Positions 18,147 to 30,047 are shown, numbered from the stretch's first letter. The stretch: 64,000 nt of DNA from Diaporthe sp. PMI_573 (GCA_021399435.1 JAJTUP010000040.1:62001-126000); one strand, 5' to 3'. Numbers and translations are program-made. The notes: generated by a model from the letters alone, not told the origin.

Positions 18147-20673
18147 TGATGAAATGCATTTTCTGTATAAAATTTGTAACGAGTACGCTGAGGAGTTTTG
18201 GATTTACACGTGCGGTTCACGGATTTCACGCCGTGAAGGAGGTTTCTTGAACGAGCGATTCTGTGTATATGTAGCTATTTGAATAGAGCGATGAGACTTT
18301 TGAGAGTGGAGAGCTCGTGTACAGTACAATAGGGGTTTTGAGCCTGTATAGACGACCACAATTCTGATTTGAAGTTTGGAGAAACCATCGAATTCTAAAG
18401 TTTCGTCCCTGGGAACAGGCAGTATTCCGACCTTCGACATGGTGGCTCTTCGTGTTTTGGCTACGCGAACGCTCACTTCAGGAACCAAGGCTGGGTGAGA
18501 AGGGATAGACAATAGACTCTTGCACCAGGGCCAAGCATGTTTTGAATCAAAAGGCAGCCAGCTACGCACTGATCACGCCAGCAAGGTTTGTACAGAATTT
18601 GATCTGCAGATCGTTCGAGACAGCTCGAAGAAAAACAGACCCGCGGGTGTCATCGACCATCATGCATGCGCTGACCCTACACGTACCTGTGTCCAACGGC
18701 TGCTGTGGCCCTCGGACCCGTCAGCTGTGGCGCGCCGTTCAGCACGGCGGCGACCAGCATCCTCGTACAACACACCATGAGAAGACAGGCGTTTTGGTCG
18801 CTTCCGGAGAGTCAAAGCGCTGCTGCGTGCCAAACTGTCGCTCCTGCGGCACACTAGACGTAATGCTGGCAGAAGAAGTTGGGCGGACCCCGACGAGCAT
18901 GCAGATCGTGCAGGTATGCCGAGTGCTGGTCCCCTGCTCTGGACCGAAGCACGGTCTTGATGAGCCTTCGTATTCATTTCTCATCACCTGTCAGATTATC
19001 TTGATCCCCTTTCAACAAGGTTTGCAATCCGCACGCCCTTGCTCGTCCGCTGGTTGATTTTAATAGTCCGGCTTAGCTCTGTTTCCCTACCGGAACCACC
19101 TGGATAAAGCCACTTTGCGCAGACTCGAGCGTGCAGTAGACCACTTGTCTTTGCTTTGCCTTTCGGAACGAAAGGTTCTTCCTTCCGCCCCCTCCTTCGT
19201 AAACTTGGGCCACTAAACGATCCGTGCTTGACGCCTGCACCACAGCCCTCTGGCCACCAATCTTCGCCTGCATCTTCGCGCCAACTTCAGTCGAGCACGC
19301 CAACCCTATCGCCACAAACGCTGTGCCACCACTCCAATCGAACGGCCGCTGCGCCACTACACCAGTCGAGTCAAGGATGCTGGTTCTGTCTTGAGGGCCA
19401 AAGGCTCACGGCTGGCAAGTTTTCATCCCCTTAAAGCTGGAACCGAGCAGCTCAGCTCTTTGAAGAGCTAGACCGCGCAACGCCTCTCGGTTCCCAGCTG
19501 CGTACCCGTCCGTCCTTCTTTACTGTTCATTGTCGTTGCCCCTGGGAATGTACTTCGTTGCTCAGCCGGAGGTATGTTGGTTTAATACTGCATTTCCCTA
19601 TATGTTGTCCCTACGTGCTCAATAGTACTGTTATAAATAAACAATGAATCCGTCCCACCGCACAGCCCGACTACTGCCATGCGTCTGCCATTTCCCTACT
19701 TCTATACCACCACCCTCCTTTCGTCCTGTGTCATGTCTATGGTACCAAGGCTTTGGGGGCTTTCAGGAGTGGTCGCTGCCGATGAATCTGTTCCGATATT
19801 GCTCAGTTTCAACGCCATAACTCTTGCGCAGCCCTGCGTCGAATGCTCGCTTGCTACAAATATTGCTCCTTTTTGGTCGTCCGCTATAAAACCTGCAGAT
19901 TTCGTCACTCAGTTGCGCCCGAAGCTCACCATGTTCTTATACGCAAATCACGTGCATTCCGTCGAGAAAGCAGTTACGAAATGACCCCTTTTCCGCACGG
20001 TTCTTTGGTCACGCAACAATACTTGGTGCTCAGGTGATTAGCTGGGGTTGTGGTGGTGACAAATGATGCTCTACTTGTTTGTCTGCTCGACCGTTCCAAG
20101 CCTCACTTGGCGACCGCCAACGCTTTCGGTGGCGTCACGTGAGACAGGGGCTCCTGGCTCAGAATGTCACCACGGTCCGACCGCGACAGCATATATAAGC
20201 CGCGTGACCCTGGAAACGTGCGCCACGATGTCATCGCACGTATCAGTTCGAGTCCATACTGCCTTTGATGCTATGCGGGGCAGCCCTACCTACGTCAGCT
20301 GGACCTCTTTGCTCACAAGATGTTATCCACGGCCGAGCGCCGCGCCCTGGTATCTTATTCTTCAGGCCAGGTGCCACCGATCGGGACATCCGGTAGCCAT
20401 GCCTCGGGCGGAGGTGTCGCGATCTTGAAGCGGCTTAGGCCACGCTTTGCGGAGTTGCCAGCTCCGGAAAGCTTCTGCTCCGCTGACCCGAGCGACAACT
20501 ATGCGTTGGCTCTTCCCTCGTGGTTCTGTTGCGCTCTCTTGGCCCGTTCCTTCGATGATGGACGCGCTTATTTCTTTCGTTCGACCCCTACATCGGTCAA
20601 GCATGGCGCCTTTCTGTTTAGCCTACTCATATTCCCTCTGGACACACCAGTCCCTACCGTTCCCGCTTACACC
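18147..20673. other. 2.5-kb stretch without a recognised gene
   Basis: Frames at 18542-19057 plus, 18204-18569 minus and 20320-20673 plus have no motifs. 19620-19635 holds an AT-rich TATAAATAAACAATG, and 20187-20197 a TATATAAGC. The right part presumably includes the 5' end of the Helitron whose main start is at 20674, but no clear TC terminus could be fixed. Confidence 0.4.
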
Positions 20674-23600
20674 ATGCCCCGACCAGAACCAGTTAAGGTT
20701 CCGCTTGAAGAGATCCGCAGAACGCTGGAAGATCTAGACCGCCAACGCGCTCGAGACCGGGCAAGACGGGACCCCGAAGCCACCCGTCTACGAAACGAGC
20801 CGAGTAAAGTCTTTTTTGACGAGACAACCCTACAGGCTCTCCGAGAATCCCCACAGGATCCAGTAAGAGTCCCGCTTGACGAGATCCAGCGTACGTTGAG
20901 GGACCTGGACCGTCAGAATGCCGAAGAAAGGGCCCGCCAGAGAGGAGGTCGCCCACAAAATGTCTCGGATCCACAACTCCGGGGCGGGAAGGTCATGCTA
21001 CCTCCCGGGGAGGTCGCTCGTACTTTGAGTGACCTAGACCGCCAGCATGCCGAGGAAACGACCCGTCTCCGACGAGCAGCTCGGCCGCAGATGGTTATGG
21101 AGTCACAGAACCGGGGTGGGAAGGCTTTAATACCCCTCGAGGAGGTCATGCGTACAATGAACGACCTTGACCGCCGGAATGCCGAAGAAACAGGCCGTCG
21201 GAGAGAAGGACATCATCCACGGGAAGCCTCGGACTCAGAACTCCGACGCGGGAAGGTCATGTTACCTCCCGAGCAGATCGCCCGTACGTTGAACGACCTA
21301 GACCGCCGGCATGCCGAAGAAACAGCCCGTCGGAGAGAGGTAGCTCGTCCGCAGGACGTTATGGGGTCACAGATCAGAGGCGGGAAGATCATATTACCTC
21401 CCGAGAAGGTTGCCCATACCACAAGCGACCTGGACCACCAGCGCGCCGAAGAAACAGCTCGTCGGAGACAAGTACCTCGTCCACAGGAGGGTAGGGACTC
21501 ACCTCTCCGAAGTGGTAAGGTCTTATTACCCCTCGAAGAGGTCGCCCGTACAATGGACGACCTGGACCGCCAGCGTGCCGAAAGAAGAGCCCGTTGGACA
21601 GAAGGACGTCGTCCGCCGGATGCCGTGGAGCGACAATCCCGTGGTGGGAAGATCATATTACCTCCCGAGGATGTCAGCCGTGCGTTGAGCGACCTAGAAC
21701 GCCGGCATGCGGAAGAAACAGCCCGTCGGAGACAAGTAACTCGTTCGCAGGAGGACCCGGAGCCACAGGCCCCAAGTGGAAAGATCTTATTACCCCTCGA
21801 AGAAATCGCCCGTACAATGAGCAACCTAGACCGCCTGCACGCCGATGGCAGACCTCGCCGAAGGCAAGGAGCTCATCCACCCGAATCCATGGAGCCACAG
21901 CCGCCAGATGGAAAGCCCAGAGTACCTCTTGAGGACATCGTCCGTACATCTGACGATCTGGACCGACAACATGCCGAACAGCAAGCAGGTCGGGCCTACC
22001 AGGTCCGCCGGAGCCGCCAGACCCGCCGCGGCCGTCTGGCCCCCCAAGGGGCGGATGCTACCGAACATGTACAGCGACCAGCCACCCCTGAGCCGACCTT
22101 CCCTCCTTCACAAACGCCACCTTCCCGCAAGCGTCGTAGCACACAGCAGGAAGGACTGCTGACTCCACCACCCTCGGCGCCGGGACGCTCTCGGAAAAGG
22201 CCTCGGCTGCTGCACGAGACTGTCCAACTCCAGCAGCGGTCCGTCGACGCGATTCTACAACACTGGGAGTCTTGCTTTCGAGTTAAGAGGGACGCATCGT
22301 TGGCAAGATCCTGGTGCAAAGAAGTCCCCCTCGCCCTTCAAGTTGAGACTTCGAAGTCGTTCTATGAGGCCTTCACAGACGAAAGGACGCTATCCATTTC
22401 CCATTGCATTTTTTGCTACAGGAAATGCCCGCCCGCCAAGCTCACTACCATCCAGTGGAGAAAGTACTTGACCCCCGCCTTGCTCCGGGCCACGACGGCT
22501 CTTCGGAAATGCGAGAAGTGTCTCCCACTGGATGGTGAGAATGGGGTTTATATTTGCCTCAAGTGCCGCGGCAGTTTCGGAAATGGGAAGCTGCCAAAGG
22601 CCTGCTCGGTCAACAACATGGATATCGGGTGTGAGCATCGTTATCCTCGGGAGCTCGATGGCCTCTCTCCTGTTGAGTAGAGGCTGATCGCTCTTCAGGC
22701 CCCCTTCGGCTATATCACGAAGTTCACTGTTGATAACAAAACGCCGTCGGGTGCCAGCTACCGGAAACACGTGAAGGGCCACATTGTGGTATTTCCGAAC
22801 AATATAGGCGACCTAGTTGCCACGGTGCTCCCTCACCCGCTTCTTCAGACGATCGAGAACATCCATGTGTCTTGGAGCGGCCCAAATAGACCCAGCCCGG
22901 CGGAAGTGGGAACTCTTCTTCAGGTGCGCAAGTCCCGAGTGACCGCCGCCCTTTTGTGGCTACAAAGGAACAATCCCCTTTATAAGGACATCAAAATCGA
23001 TCTGGATGAAATACAGGGCTGGCAGTACGCAGAGGGCTCGACAGTTCCCATCGTTCTCATGGAGCGGATGCAGAGAGAGGAACCCTCGGCCGTGGAAAAG
23101 ACGCACACAGACCCCATCGTCCCAAATACCGATCGCGGATTAGAGGAGAACGGTTTCACAAGCATTGAAGAACTCCTCACTTCCCTACAACCATACCCAA
23201 GCGACGATACCTCCCCGTCGGGCGACAATGCGTCGAGGGAACAGTCCCACCCATTGCCTGAGGATCTCCATGTGTCTGTTCCTGATCCAGAGAGTGTCGA
23301 CCGCGGCGGTGATATCGTATACGAGACGTCAACATCCGGCATGTTTCCTCTAGATGGGCCGGCCGCTTTCGCCGAGGTTGACAAGCTATCCTTCCTAGCC
23401 GAGGCTATCCAGACGAGCCAGACTAGACACGGCGATGATGCTGAACCTTCCTCTATGATGGTCCACTCAGCAGGAGACCAACCATTCATCCGGGTCGAGC
23501 GTGGTGCGGATTTTGCGGACAACCTGCACGAGGACTTCTTTCCGCGGACCTTTCCGAAACTTTTTCCGTGGGGGACTGGCGGCCCTAAGGCGCTGAGCGA

Positions 23601-26300
23601 GCCGGATGGCAATAGACATCATGCTTCGCAGTCTGTGCAGCGCGGTGCGAATCACTCGCTCAATTACTGGGCTAAATATGTGTTGCAACGACACGGGGGT
23701 CGATTCGCTACGCATCCGGTCTTTTGTTTCTTGGTCTTCAACATCCTCCTCCGATCCACAAACCGCCGTATCAGCATGGTCCGTATGGCAAGGGGCTCCT
23801 TCCACAGACTAGAACGGGTCTATGGACGCCTGAAGGCGGACCACCTAAAAGGAGCCGTGGAGGAGATGCGAGAGACAAGGACCACGACAGATCCGGACAT
23901 ATCGTTCTTACTTCGCGAATTGTCCATCTTTGGCCACGCACAGCCGCTCTCTAACGAAACTCGACTCTTGATGCGGAGGAAGATACAAGCAGTTAACATT
24001 TGGACCGGTATGCCCGCCATCTGGATCACTGTCAACCCCAACGATATCAACAACCCGGTCAAGATGAGGCTCTCCATCCACAGGCTCCACGAGCATGGCA
24101 CAGCAAAGGAACTGCTAGCCGATCTTCGGGGAAGGTATGACAGGATCGGCCTCAGCACCATGGACCCAGTTAGCGCGGCCATCTTTTTCCATCGAGAAGT
24201 CTCGCTGTTTTTTGAGAAATACGTCAGGACGGGCCAAGAATCGGTTTTCGGAAAGATCAGCCATTACTACGCCACAGTCGAGACGAATGACCGAGGCAGT
24301 CTGCACTTGCATGGACTACTCTGGCTGGAGGGTAACATGCAGTTGCCTTCCCTGATCGATGATATGGCGAAGCCGGAGGAGGAAGAATACCGTGCCCAGG
24401 TGGTTCGGTATCTAGACTCGGTATTTCACGAATGTTTAGATGAGGAAGCTGGAAAAGCTGTCCGAAAGGAGAGAAAACCAATTGATCCGGCCGAGGAAAT
24501 AATGCACGACACCGAGGCTCTCGCAGCAGTCTTCGACAAGGAGTCCAATTACATTGCGTACTGTTGTCAGGTTCACTCGCACATCTACACCTGTATTAAG
24601 TATTCTCTCAAAGGACTCGTCGGAGAGGGTGTGCACAAGCACAAACGGACAGCTTGTCGGTTCAAAGCGCCTTGGAAGATCGTCGAGGAATCCGGATTCA
24701 CGGAGGACGGCTTGCTCAAGATCCGGCGGAACCACCCACTCGTCAACCGGTATAACAAAGCAATGGCAGTCGGCCTCCGTCACAACCACGACATCTCGAT
24801 GATCTTGACGAGAACCAAGGGACTCGCCATGGTATTTTACATCACGAACTACGCCACCAAATTGGACACGCCCATGTGGAAACGCCTTGTCTTCGCCGCT
24901 GATGTTCTTCGACAGCTTCATGAATCTGCGGCGCTGAGGAATCTCGTGCCGAATCTTGCCGAACAGGATGCCCGGCGCCAGGCCGTAGTGAACGAGAGTC
25001 GTCAGTTTCTGATGAGGGCGGCCAATCGAATCTTTTCCGAGAGACAGCTTTCGGCCGTGGAGGTCTGTTACTTCCTGCTTGGCTATCAAACAGACTTTAC
25101 TAACGTGCCACACTGGTCCTACATAAACTTGACCGCACTCTATTGGACCATTCTCCGGCGTTGGATACACCTCCGTCGCCAGGCCAACACACAAACCAAC
25201 GCCGAAGAGCCATCAGAGACGGTACAATTTCGGGAAAGCGGCCGGACTTTATTGTACCTCGATGCCTACGCCTACCGAGGTCGAGTTCTGAGAGACGTGT
25301 GCCTCTATGACTATATGTCTATGATTACCTTGGAGCGTCGCCGCGACCGAGAGGAGGATGAAACCCACATAGCTCTGGACGGACCTCCAGAGTGCTATGG
25401 ATGGATCCAAAAGCTTCGGCAACCCCCCGAGTACGCGGTGCCGATCTTTCAGGGATTCATTAGCGACGACCATATGGACGAGCACCCGGTGTATTTCAAA
25501 CGGTACGCTCCCGTTGCTGCCCCATTCGCCCCCGAGCCAGCTCTGACATACTACGTAGCAACTCGGTTCTCCATCTGGCCTTGTTTGTGCCATGGGAAAA
25601 CTTCCTCTCCGAGACGCAGGGTGATATCACCGGCATATGGTCGAACTATGCTGCTACGCTCTGTCCCCGCCTGCGGTCCCATGTCTCCAACATCTCCCTC
25701 CTCCGAAAGTCGGCCGAGGATGCTCGTAAAGATGCAAAGCTCTGGGCCAGCCGGTCGGAAGGCGACGACACAGTGGATGTGGACTTCCCTCTGGATGAAG
25801 GCGATTATAGCGACGAGCCAACCACGGGAGAACCAACCATGGCAGAGCATCACCAAAACTATACAGCTCTCCTCCAGACTCTCCGAAATGCTGTGGGAGA
25901 CTCCGACGCAACGAGGGACTCCCCAGTTTTGCAAAGCCTGATCCGAGACCTTTGCCGGGAGAATCCGGCAGAAGAGGGCCGGCCTTTCATCCAACGTCAC
26001 GACGATTTCTATCAGCAAATTCGCCATCATCAGGACAGCGTCTTGTCTCAGTCGATTCCTTCTGTAGAAGACGTTCAGGCCGCGGCAAAGGCCCAGGACC
26101 TGCTGCATCTCCGGATGCTCAATGAGATGGAGGGCGGTATTCAAGGTGGTACAACCTCCGTTGGTAGCGTTGACATCGACGATCTCCTTGTTCGGCAGTG
26201 TGACACGGACATCCCCATTCCGAGACGACTGGAAGACTCGGACGTACAAAGTCCTCGAATGTTTGTTGAGGTAGGCCCCACCAGAGGATTCGCGGAGCTA
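20674..26300 (+). pseudogene. Helitron Rep protein gene with repeat-bearing N-terminus, broken
   Basis: From the ATG at 20674 the order is: ten tandem 44-residue repeats (to about 21990); a Pro/Arg-rich linker; a Cys-rich zinc-binding block (CIFCYRKCPP, CEKC, CLKC, then GKLPKACSVNNMD); the Helitron N-terminal block (KHVKGHIVVFPNNI, VRKSRVTAALLWL); the Rep HUH motif LHLHGLLWL near 24301; and the two-tyrosine motif YITNYATK near 24839. Two lesions are visible. An in-frame TAG at 22678-22680 interrupts SPVE/RLIALQAPFGY, which otherwise continues without shift. A one-base loss near 25567 moves LHLALFVPWENFL into the next frame. The reading continues to about 26320 and is then cut off. The TAG is compatible with CAG to TAG (a RIP-type C-to-T at CpA). 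Confidence 0.85.
20689..21990 (+). repeat. Ten-copy tandem repeat, 132-bp unit (44 residues)
   Basis: Copies 3 to 10 start at 20989, 21121, 21253, 21385, 21517, 21649, 21781 and 21913, exactly 132 bp apart. The first two copies are of uneven length. The core per copy is K-[VI]-x-LP-x-E-x-[VI]-ARTxxDLDRxxAEExARRR. The repeats keep the reading frame, are highly charged and probably helical. Confidence 0.9.
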
Positions 26301-26322
26301 GGACTTCTTGCCGCCTCCAGCT

Positions 26323-26672
26323 ATAGGTCGTCGTCTGTAATCCCATACTTGGCTATCATGTTGTGGAGCAGCCGGAACCAGTTCCCAATAACCTCTGGAT
26401 CTTCATAGAGGGCCCTCTGATAGTCATAAGGCCGATTAAACCTGGTCTTCAAGCTTGGTTGTGCATCCACGAAGCGTCGTGCCCAGTGCTTGCCAACAGG
26501 CTTGCCATCACGCGATACTAACAAGAGGTTGGCCATATCTTCCACACCAGAGAGCCGCATTGGGAATCCTCGTGCATCTTGCTCAATGATATATCGGATA
26601 AGAGTTTGCTCTTCGATTGGGTCAAGTTTATGGTCGTTGACGCGTGATTCTTCGCGACGGGGTCGGTTGTTC
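26323..26672 (-). pseudogene. Fot1/pogo transposase, N-terminal half
   Basis: On the minus strand the frame reads KLDPIEEQTLIRYIIEQDAR, GKPVGKHWARRFVDAQPSL, KTRFNRPYDYQRALYEDP and ends MIAKYGITDDDL. This is the CENP-B-type helix-turn-helix region of Fot1-like pogo transposases. It stops at about 26323, immediately before the YNFDETGF segment that carries the first catalytic Asp, and Helitron sequence follows. Upstream it is cut at about NNRPRREES by the end of hAT copy 1 (26676). The matching C-terminal half lies at 45277-46408 on the opposite strand. Confidence 0.85.
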
Positions 26673-26675
26673 ACA

Positions 26676-26780
26676 GTGATCGGAATGGTCTGGTCTGGTC
26701 TGGTCTCGACCCCTGGACCAGACCAGACCAGTTGCTTACGTAATAACCGGTCCGACCAGACCGGTCCGACCAGCAAGACC
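26676..26780. repeat. hAT 1 left terminal and subterminal repeats
   Basis: Terminal GTGATCGGAATGGTCTGGTC is followed by repeated GGTCTGGTC, GACCAGACC and CGGTCCGACC words. Confidence 0.75.
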
Positions 26781-26905
26781 GCCAAGAAACGTAAACAGCT
26801 TAGCGCATTGGCCCTATGGTGTGTCCCCAGGCGAAATAAAATACAAACAAATACAAGACCGCCAAGAATGAGGCTGAAGTGGTGGAAGAGAGGAAATGTA
26901 TTTTA

Positions 26906-29176
26906 CTAATAGCTATTACCCCATTCGTTGTCGTTCTCGCTATCCTCACTATTACTGTTATCCTCAACCTGGGGCTTTCCATACCAGGCCCGGAGACACT
27001 CACAAGCCTCTATGATATCTGCCTTCAGCCTACCACGGCGATCAACTATAGTAAGCTTTGCGCTACTAAAAAGCCGTTTGCACTCATCTGACATAGGTGA
27101 GATCGCAAACAGATCCAGAGCGAAGCGAGCGAGGTCTCTTTAAGAGTCATAACGGGATAGCCAGTATGCAATGGCCTCGTCGCAACCTGCCTCTTCGTCA
27201 TAAAGCCGGTCGGTAGAAATATATTGCTCATATAAGTCAGTTGTAGAGACCGGGGCGTTTATTTGAATGCGCTTGTGTTCCTTCTGGCGATCAAACGCTG
27301 CGTCAGGGTCTTTCTCCTTTCGGATTGGCGGTAGTAGCATCTCAACAGGGTACCTTCCCTTATACTCTGTCTCCCAGAGCTGCTTCACCGCCGATTGTGC
27401 GTTATCAAACCACTTCTGTTTTTCTTTGTCGCCTTGGAAAACCCATTCTTGCCTGAACCACGCCCACTTTCGATATGGATCGAGTACTTGAGCTGCATAG
27501 TATGCTGGTGGAAGATCAGTATCTTCGGGAAATTGATTCTGCCAATTCAGCTGCTGGTTGTTGTAATACTCCTCGCATTTGGACCACGCAGCATCTGCGC
27601 AACTTTGGAGGTACTTCCATGTAAAGTTATTGTCGTCTTCGGTGTGGATGTTATAGTAGTGGTCCTTTGTCTCGTTTATTTCTCGAAGGAGGTAGTCCAA
27701 AGTCGAAAACCAGTTAGCGAGGGACGTCTTTTTTCCCTCAGAAAGCAAAGTTGCGGCGTAGAAGTCTTTTAGAGCAAGCTCAATCTTTTCAAGCTCGAAC
27801 CAGTGCTGTCTATCGAGCTTGAAGTTTGCAATCCCATGAGAGCCTTTCCCAGGTACATGGCGAGCGGAGAAGATCTCTAAACGTTTCCGAACATTCAGTG
27901 TCCGTGTAATCGAATGAAACCATAAATTCCAGCGTGTCGAGTTGTTCTGGATAAGCTTGAGCCCATTGAATTCAGAGAGATCTCCGCCGATAATGATTGC
28001 AGCAAACTCCTTACGGCGTTGTGGGGTAAGCCTAATGTATTGTACCAGGTTGTGAAGCCGACCTAAACATCCAAATTTTTTCCAGAGCTCTTCCACCTTC
28101 GCATAGTCTCCGCGTTGATAATGCTTTTCAAGCTTTGCCAGATATTTCTCACAGTTCCGACCCATGAGAAATGCCTGACAGCAGAGGTTGACAATGTGGC
28201 CCAAGCAGCGAAGTCGGCGATGGCGATGTTGTTTCGAGTCCATCCATGGGCAGAGCTCCTTGAGTATGAATTTAACAGCGGTATCATTTGATGAGGCATT
28301 ATCCAGCATGAAATATCCAACCTGATCTCCGCCAATATCATATTCTTTTAGCAATCCAAGGACTACTGATCCAAGATTCTCGCCCGTGTGTTCGCCGTAC
28401 ACATGTCGTATACCCAAGACGGTAGTTTGTCGCTTGCCAGCAATGTCTATCCACATGGCGACGATACCTAGAATCGCGTAAGGGTTTGGCGAAGTCCAGA
28501 GATCAAAGGAGATGGAGATTCTACTCCGCGAGCGCTGGAGGTCCTCCCTGAGCCGTTGCTTCTTCGACCGAAAGGCGTCCATAACCCAACTTCGAATAGT
28601 TTTCGCTGCTTTTGGAAGGTGATTGAGAAGTGCCGGATTCAAAAAGAAGAGTAGTTCTCGGAAATACTGATTTTCTAATTGAAAGAAAGCAATATGGCAG
28701 TGCACAATCCAACGAATTAGAAGCTCTTTGAACTTCTCAATTGAGTCTTTCCAGAAGAAGGTATTAGTAGCAGCCGCGCTCTTCTGCTGCTCCAGTACAG
28801 ACTTCCGTACAGAACCACTCCTCTTGATGCCACTCTGGGGATCAATCTGGTGCTTCTGTTCTAGGTGATTTCTGACCCTAGAAGTGCCATTGATCACAAA
28901 CAATTCTTGTTTGTTCTTTCCAACAGTGCACTCGTGGCAGTAATACACCTCTTTCTGATCGCTACCTCTAATGTATTGGAGGCCATACTTCCAGATGTGT
29001 GATGAACCTGGACGAAATCCCTTCTTTGCAATTGTCGCGCGTTTCACGTAGGTGATACGGTCCTGTACGAACTCATCCGGAGGTTCGTGATATCGAAGAA
29101 CAGGGGCAGGTGGCAGAGTAGGGGTGGGTGACGGCGTAGGGACAGGAGATGGTGTAAGAGACGTTGAAGACTCCAT
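26906..29176 (-). pseudogene. hAT transposase, one in-frame stop
   Basis: Cut-and-paste transposase (756 codons) from the ATG at 29176. It holds a BED-type zinc finger (YYCHECTVGKN...HLEQKH), the catalytic core with FDLWTSPNPYAILG and GYFMLDNASSNDT, the conserved RLRCLGHIVNLC, and the C-terminal dimerisation segment PMSDECKRLFSSAKLTIVDR. The frame is continuous except for a TAA at 27140-27142 between SRYDS and RDLARFALDLFAISPM, which cuts off the dimerisation region. CAA to TAA would be a RIP-type change. Otherwise the copy looks young. Confidence 0.88.
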
Positions 29177-29321
29177 AATAATAGCATACAAGCAGGTTGT
29201 TTTGGACTTGCTTGTTTTACGTGAGTGGAAAACACTTATCCTTAACCTTATCCTTATCCGTGAATGTTCTAACTGCATTAGGCTAATATTCAGCCACCCA
29301 GATCTATTTATAGCAGTTAAT

Positions 29322-29434
29322 GGTCGGACCGGTCGGACCGGTCGGACCATGGTCTCGAGAAATCGCCAGACCAGACCAAGTCTTGGCGGTCTAGACCAGA
29401 CCGAGACCAAGACAGACCAGACCATTCCGATCAC
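29322..29434. repeat. hAT 1 right terminal and subterminal repeats
   Basis: Three perfect copies of GGTCGGACC (29322-29348), then scattered GACCAGACC words, ending with the reverse complement of the left terminus at 29434. Confidence 0.75.
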
Positions 29435-29602
29435 TGGTCCACGGTGTGGTTTCTTCTCCGAACCCACGAATCCTCGTGACTAACTTATATTTCTCTGTTA
29501 TATACGCGGACCAGATCAGACCAATACTTGTTGCAATCGTGATCTCTCAATTTCAGCAACCCCCACCCACACCTGCATTTCATAGACAGCAACAGAGACA
29601 AG
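29435..29602 (+). promoter_or_regulatory. Promoter and leader of the Chz1-like gene
   Basis: 168 bp between the hAT end and the ATG. It contains TTATATACG around 29499-29507 (TATA-like) and a CA-rich leader (CCACCCACACC) just upstream of the start. The hAT insertion lies directly against this promoter. Confidence 0.45.
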
Positions 29603-30047
29603 ATGTCAACCAACGCCAACCAGGAGTTCAACAACGCTGACACCGTCACTGACGACATTCCTCAGGGCGGCGACACGGTTGACAACTCTTTCACCACCTC
29701 GGGCAAAACAGCAGTTCCCGTCATCGCGGACGAGACGCCTGTCGAGCAGCCCAACGACGCACGGAACCCTGACTCCGACGCCGCTCTCGGTAAGTCCCTT
29801 GTCTCATCAGACTCGTTCAAGAAAGGTAAATGAGGGATGATTTGCGGAGGGCGATATCCGACCGCGAAAGGTGCTGACAAACATGTATGTCATTGCAGAG
29901 CAAGACGAAAAAGAAGCCATCGACAACAGCAACATCCTGAAGGGCGGCCGCACTCGCGGTGCCACCAAGCCTGGAGCCACATACCAGGAGCCGGGCGATG
30001 AGGAGGGCCTTCCTGGCCCTGGGGACGGGACTTCGTCCACTCGTTGA
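29603..30047 (+). CDS. Chz1-like small acidic nuclear protein, two exons
   Basis: Exons 29603-29789 and 29899-30047 give 111 aa; the intron has GTAAGT and TTGCAG ends and the junction codon is GAG. The N-terminal half is acidic and Asn/Thr-rich. The second exon carries IDNSNILKGGRTRGATKPGA, which resembles the CHZ motif (xNIxxGxRTRG) of the histone H2A.Z-H2B chaperone Chz1. Length and acidic character fit that family (about 110-150 aa). If right, it works in the nucleus in H2A.Z exchange with SWR1. The short repeat-free motif makes the call moderate. Unspliced reading would end early at 29833. Confidence 0.6.
29790..29898 (+). other. Intron of the Chz1-like gene
   Basis: GTAAGT donor at 29790 and CATTGCAG acceptor ending at 29898, 109 nt. 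Splicing joins DAAL to EQDEKEAID. Confidence 0.8.

Larger units (their letters stand above)
20674..26322 (+). mobile_element. Helitron, Rep half only, 3' truncated
   Basis: Rolling-circle transposon sequence. It holds the Helitron N-terminal region and the HUH Rep nuclease, and it ends at about 26322 where Fot1 sequence begins on the other strand. The SF1B/PIF1 helicase half (Walker A and so on) and the 3' CTRR hairpin are missing, so the copy is non-autonomous. The left limit given is the coding start; the true 5' terminus lies further left and was not found. Confidence 0.85.
26676..29434 (-). mobile_element. hAT transposon copy 1, complete with terminal inverted repeats
   Basis: About 2.76 kb. 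The ends begin GTGATCGGAATGGTCTGGTC on both sides (left at 26676, right end as its reverse complement at 29434). Both subterminal zones are packed with GGTCTGGTC/GACCAGACC and GGTCCGACC words. The flanks are Fot1 sequence on the left and the promoter of the Chz1-like gene on the right, and they do not form a clean 8-bp target duplication, so a rearrangement after insertion is likely. Confidence 0.8.

Noticed and set aside
18147..20320. Several 60-170-codon frames on both strands
   Set aside because: No family motif, no splice-linked partners and no consistent codon signal; left as unassigned DNA.
21213..21824. Long minus-strand frame of about 200 codons rich in Arg/Ser
   Set aside because: It is the antisense shadow of the 132-bp tandem repeat in the Helitron gene; its periodicity comes from the plus-strand repeat.
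25551..26249. Minus-strand frame of 232 codons
   Set aside because: Antisense to the Helitron Rep frame; no motif of its own.
29322..29348. Regularly repeated GGTCGGACC, considered as a CRISPR-like or satellite array
   Set aside because: Only three 9-bp units without spacers, placed in the subterminal zone of a hAT element with matching words at the other end.
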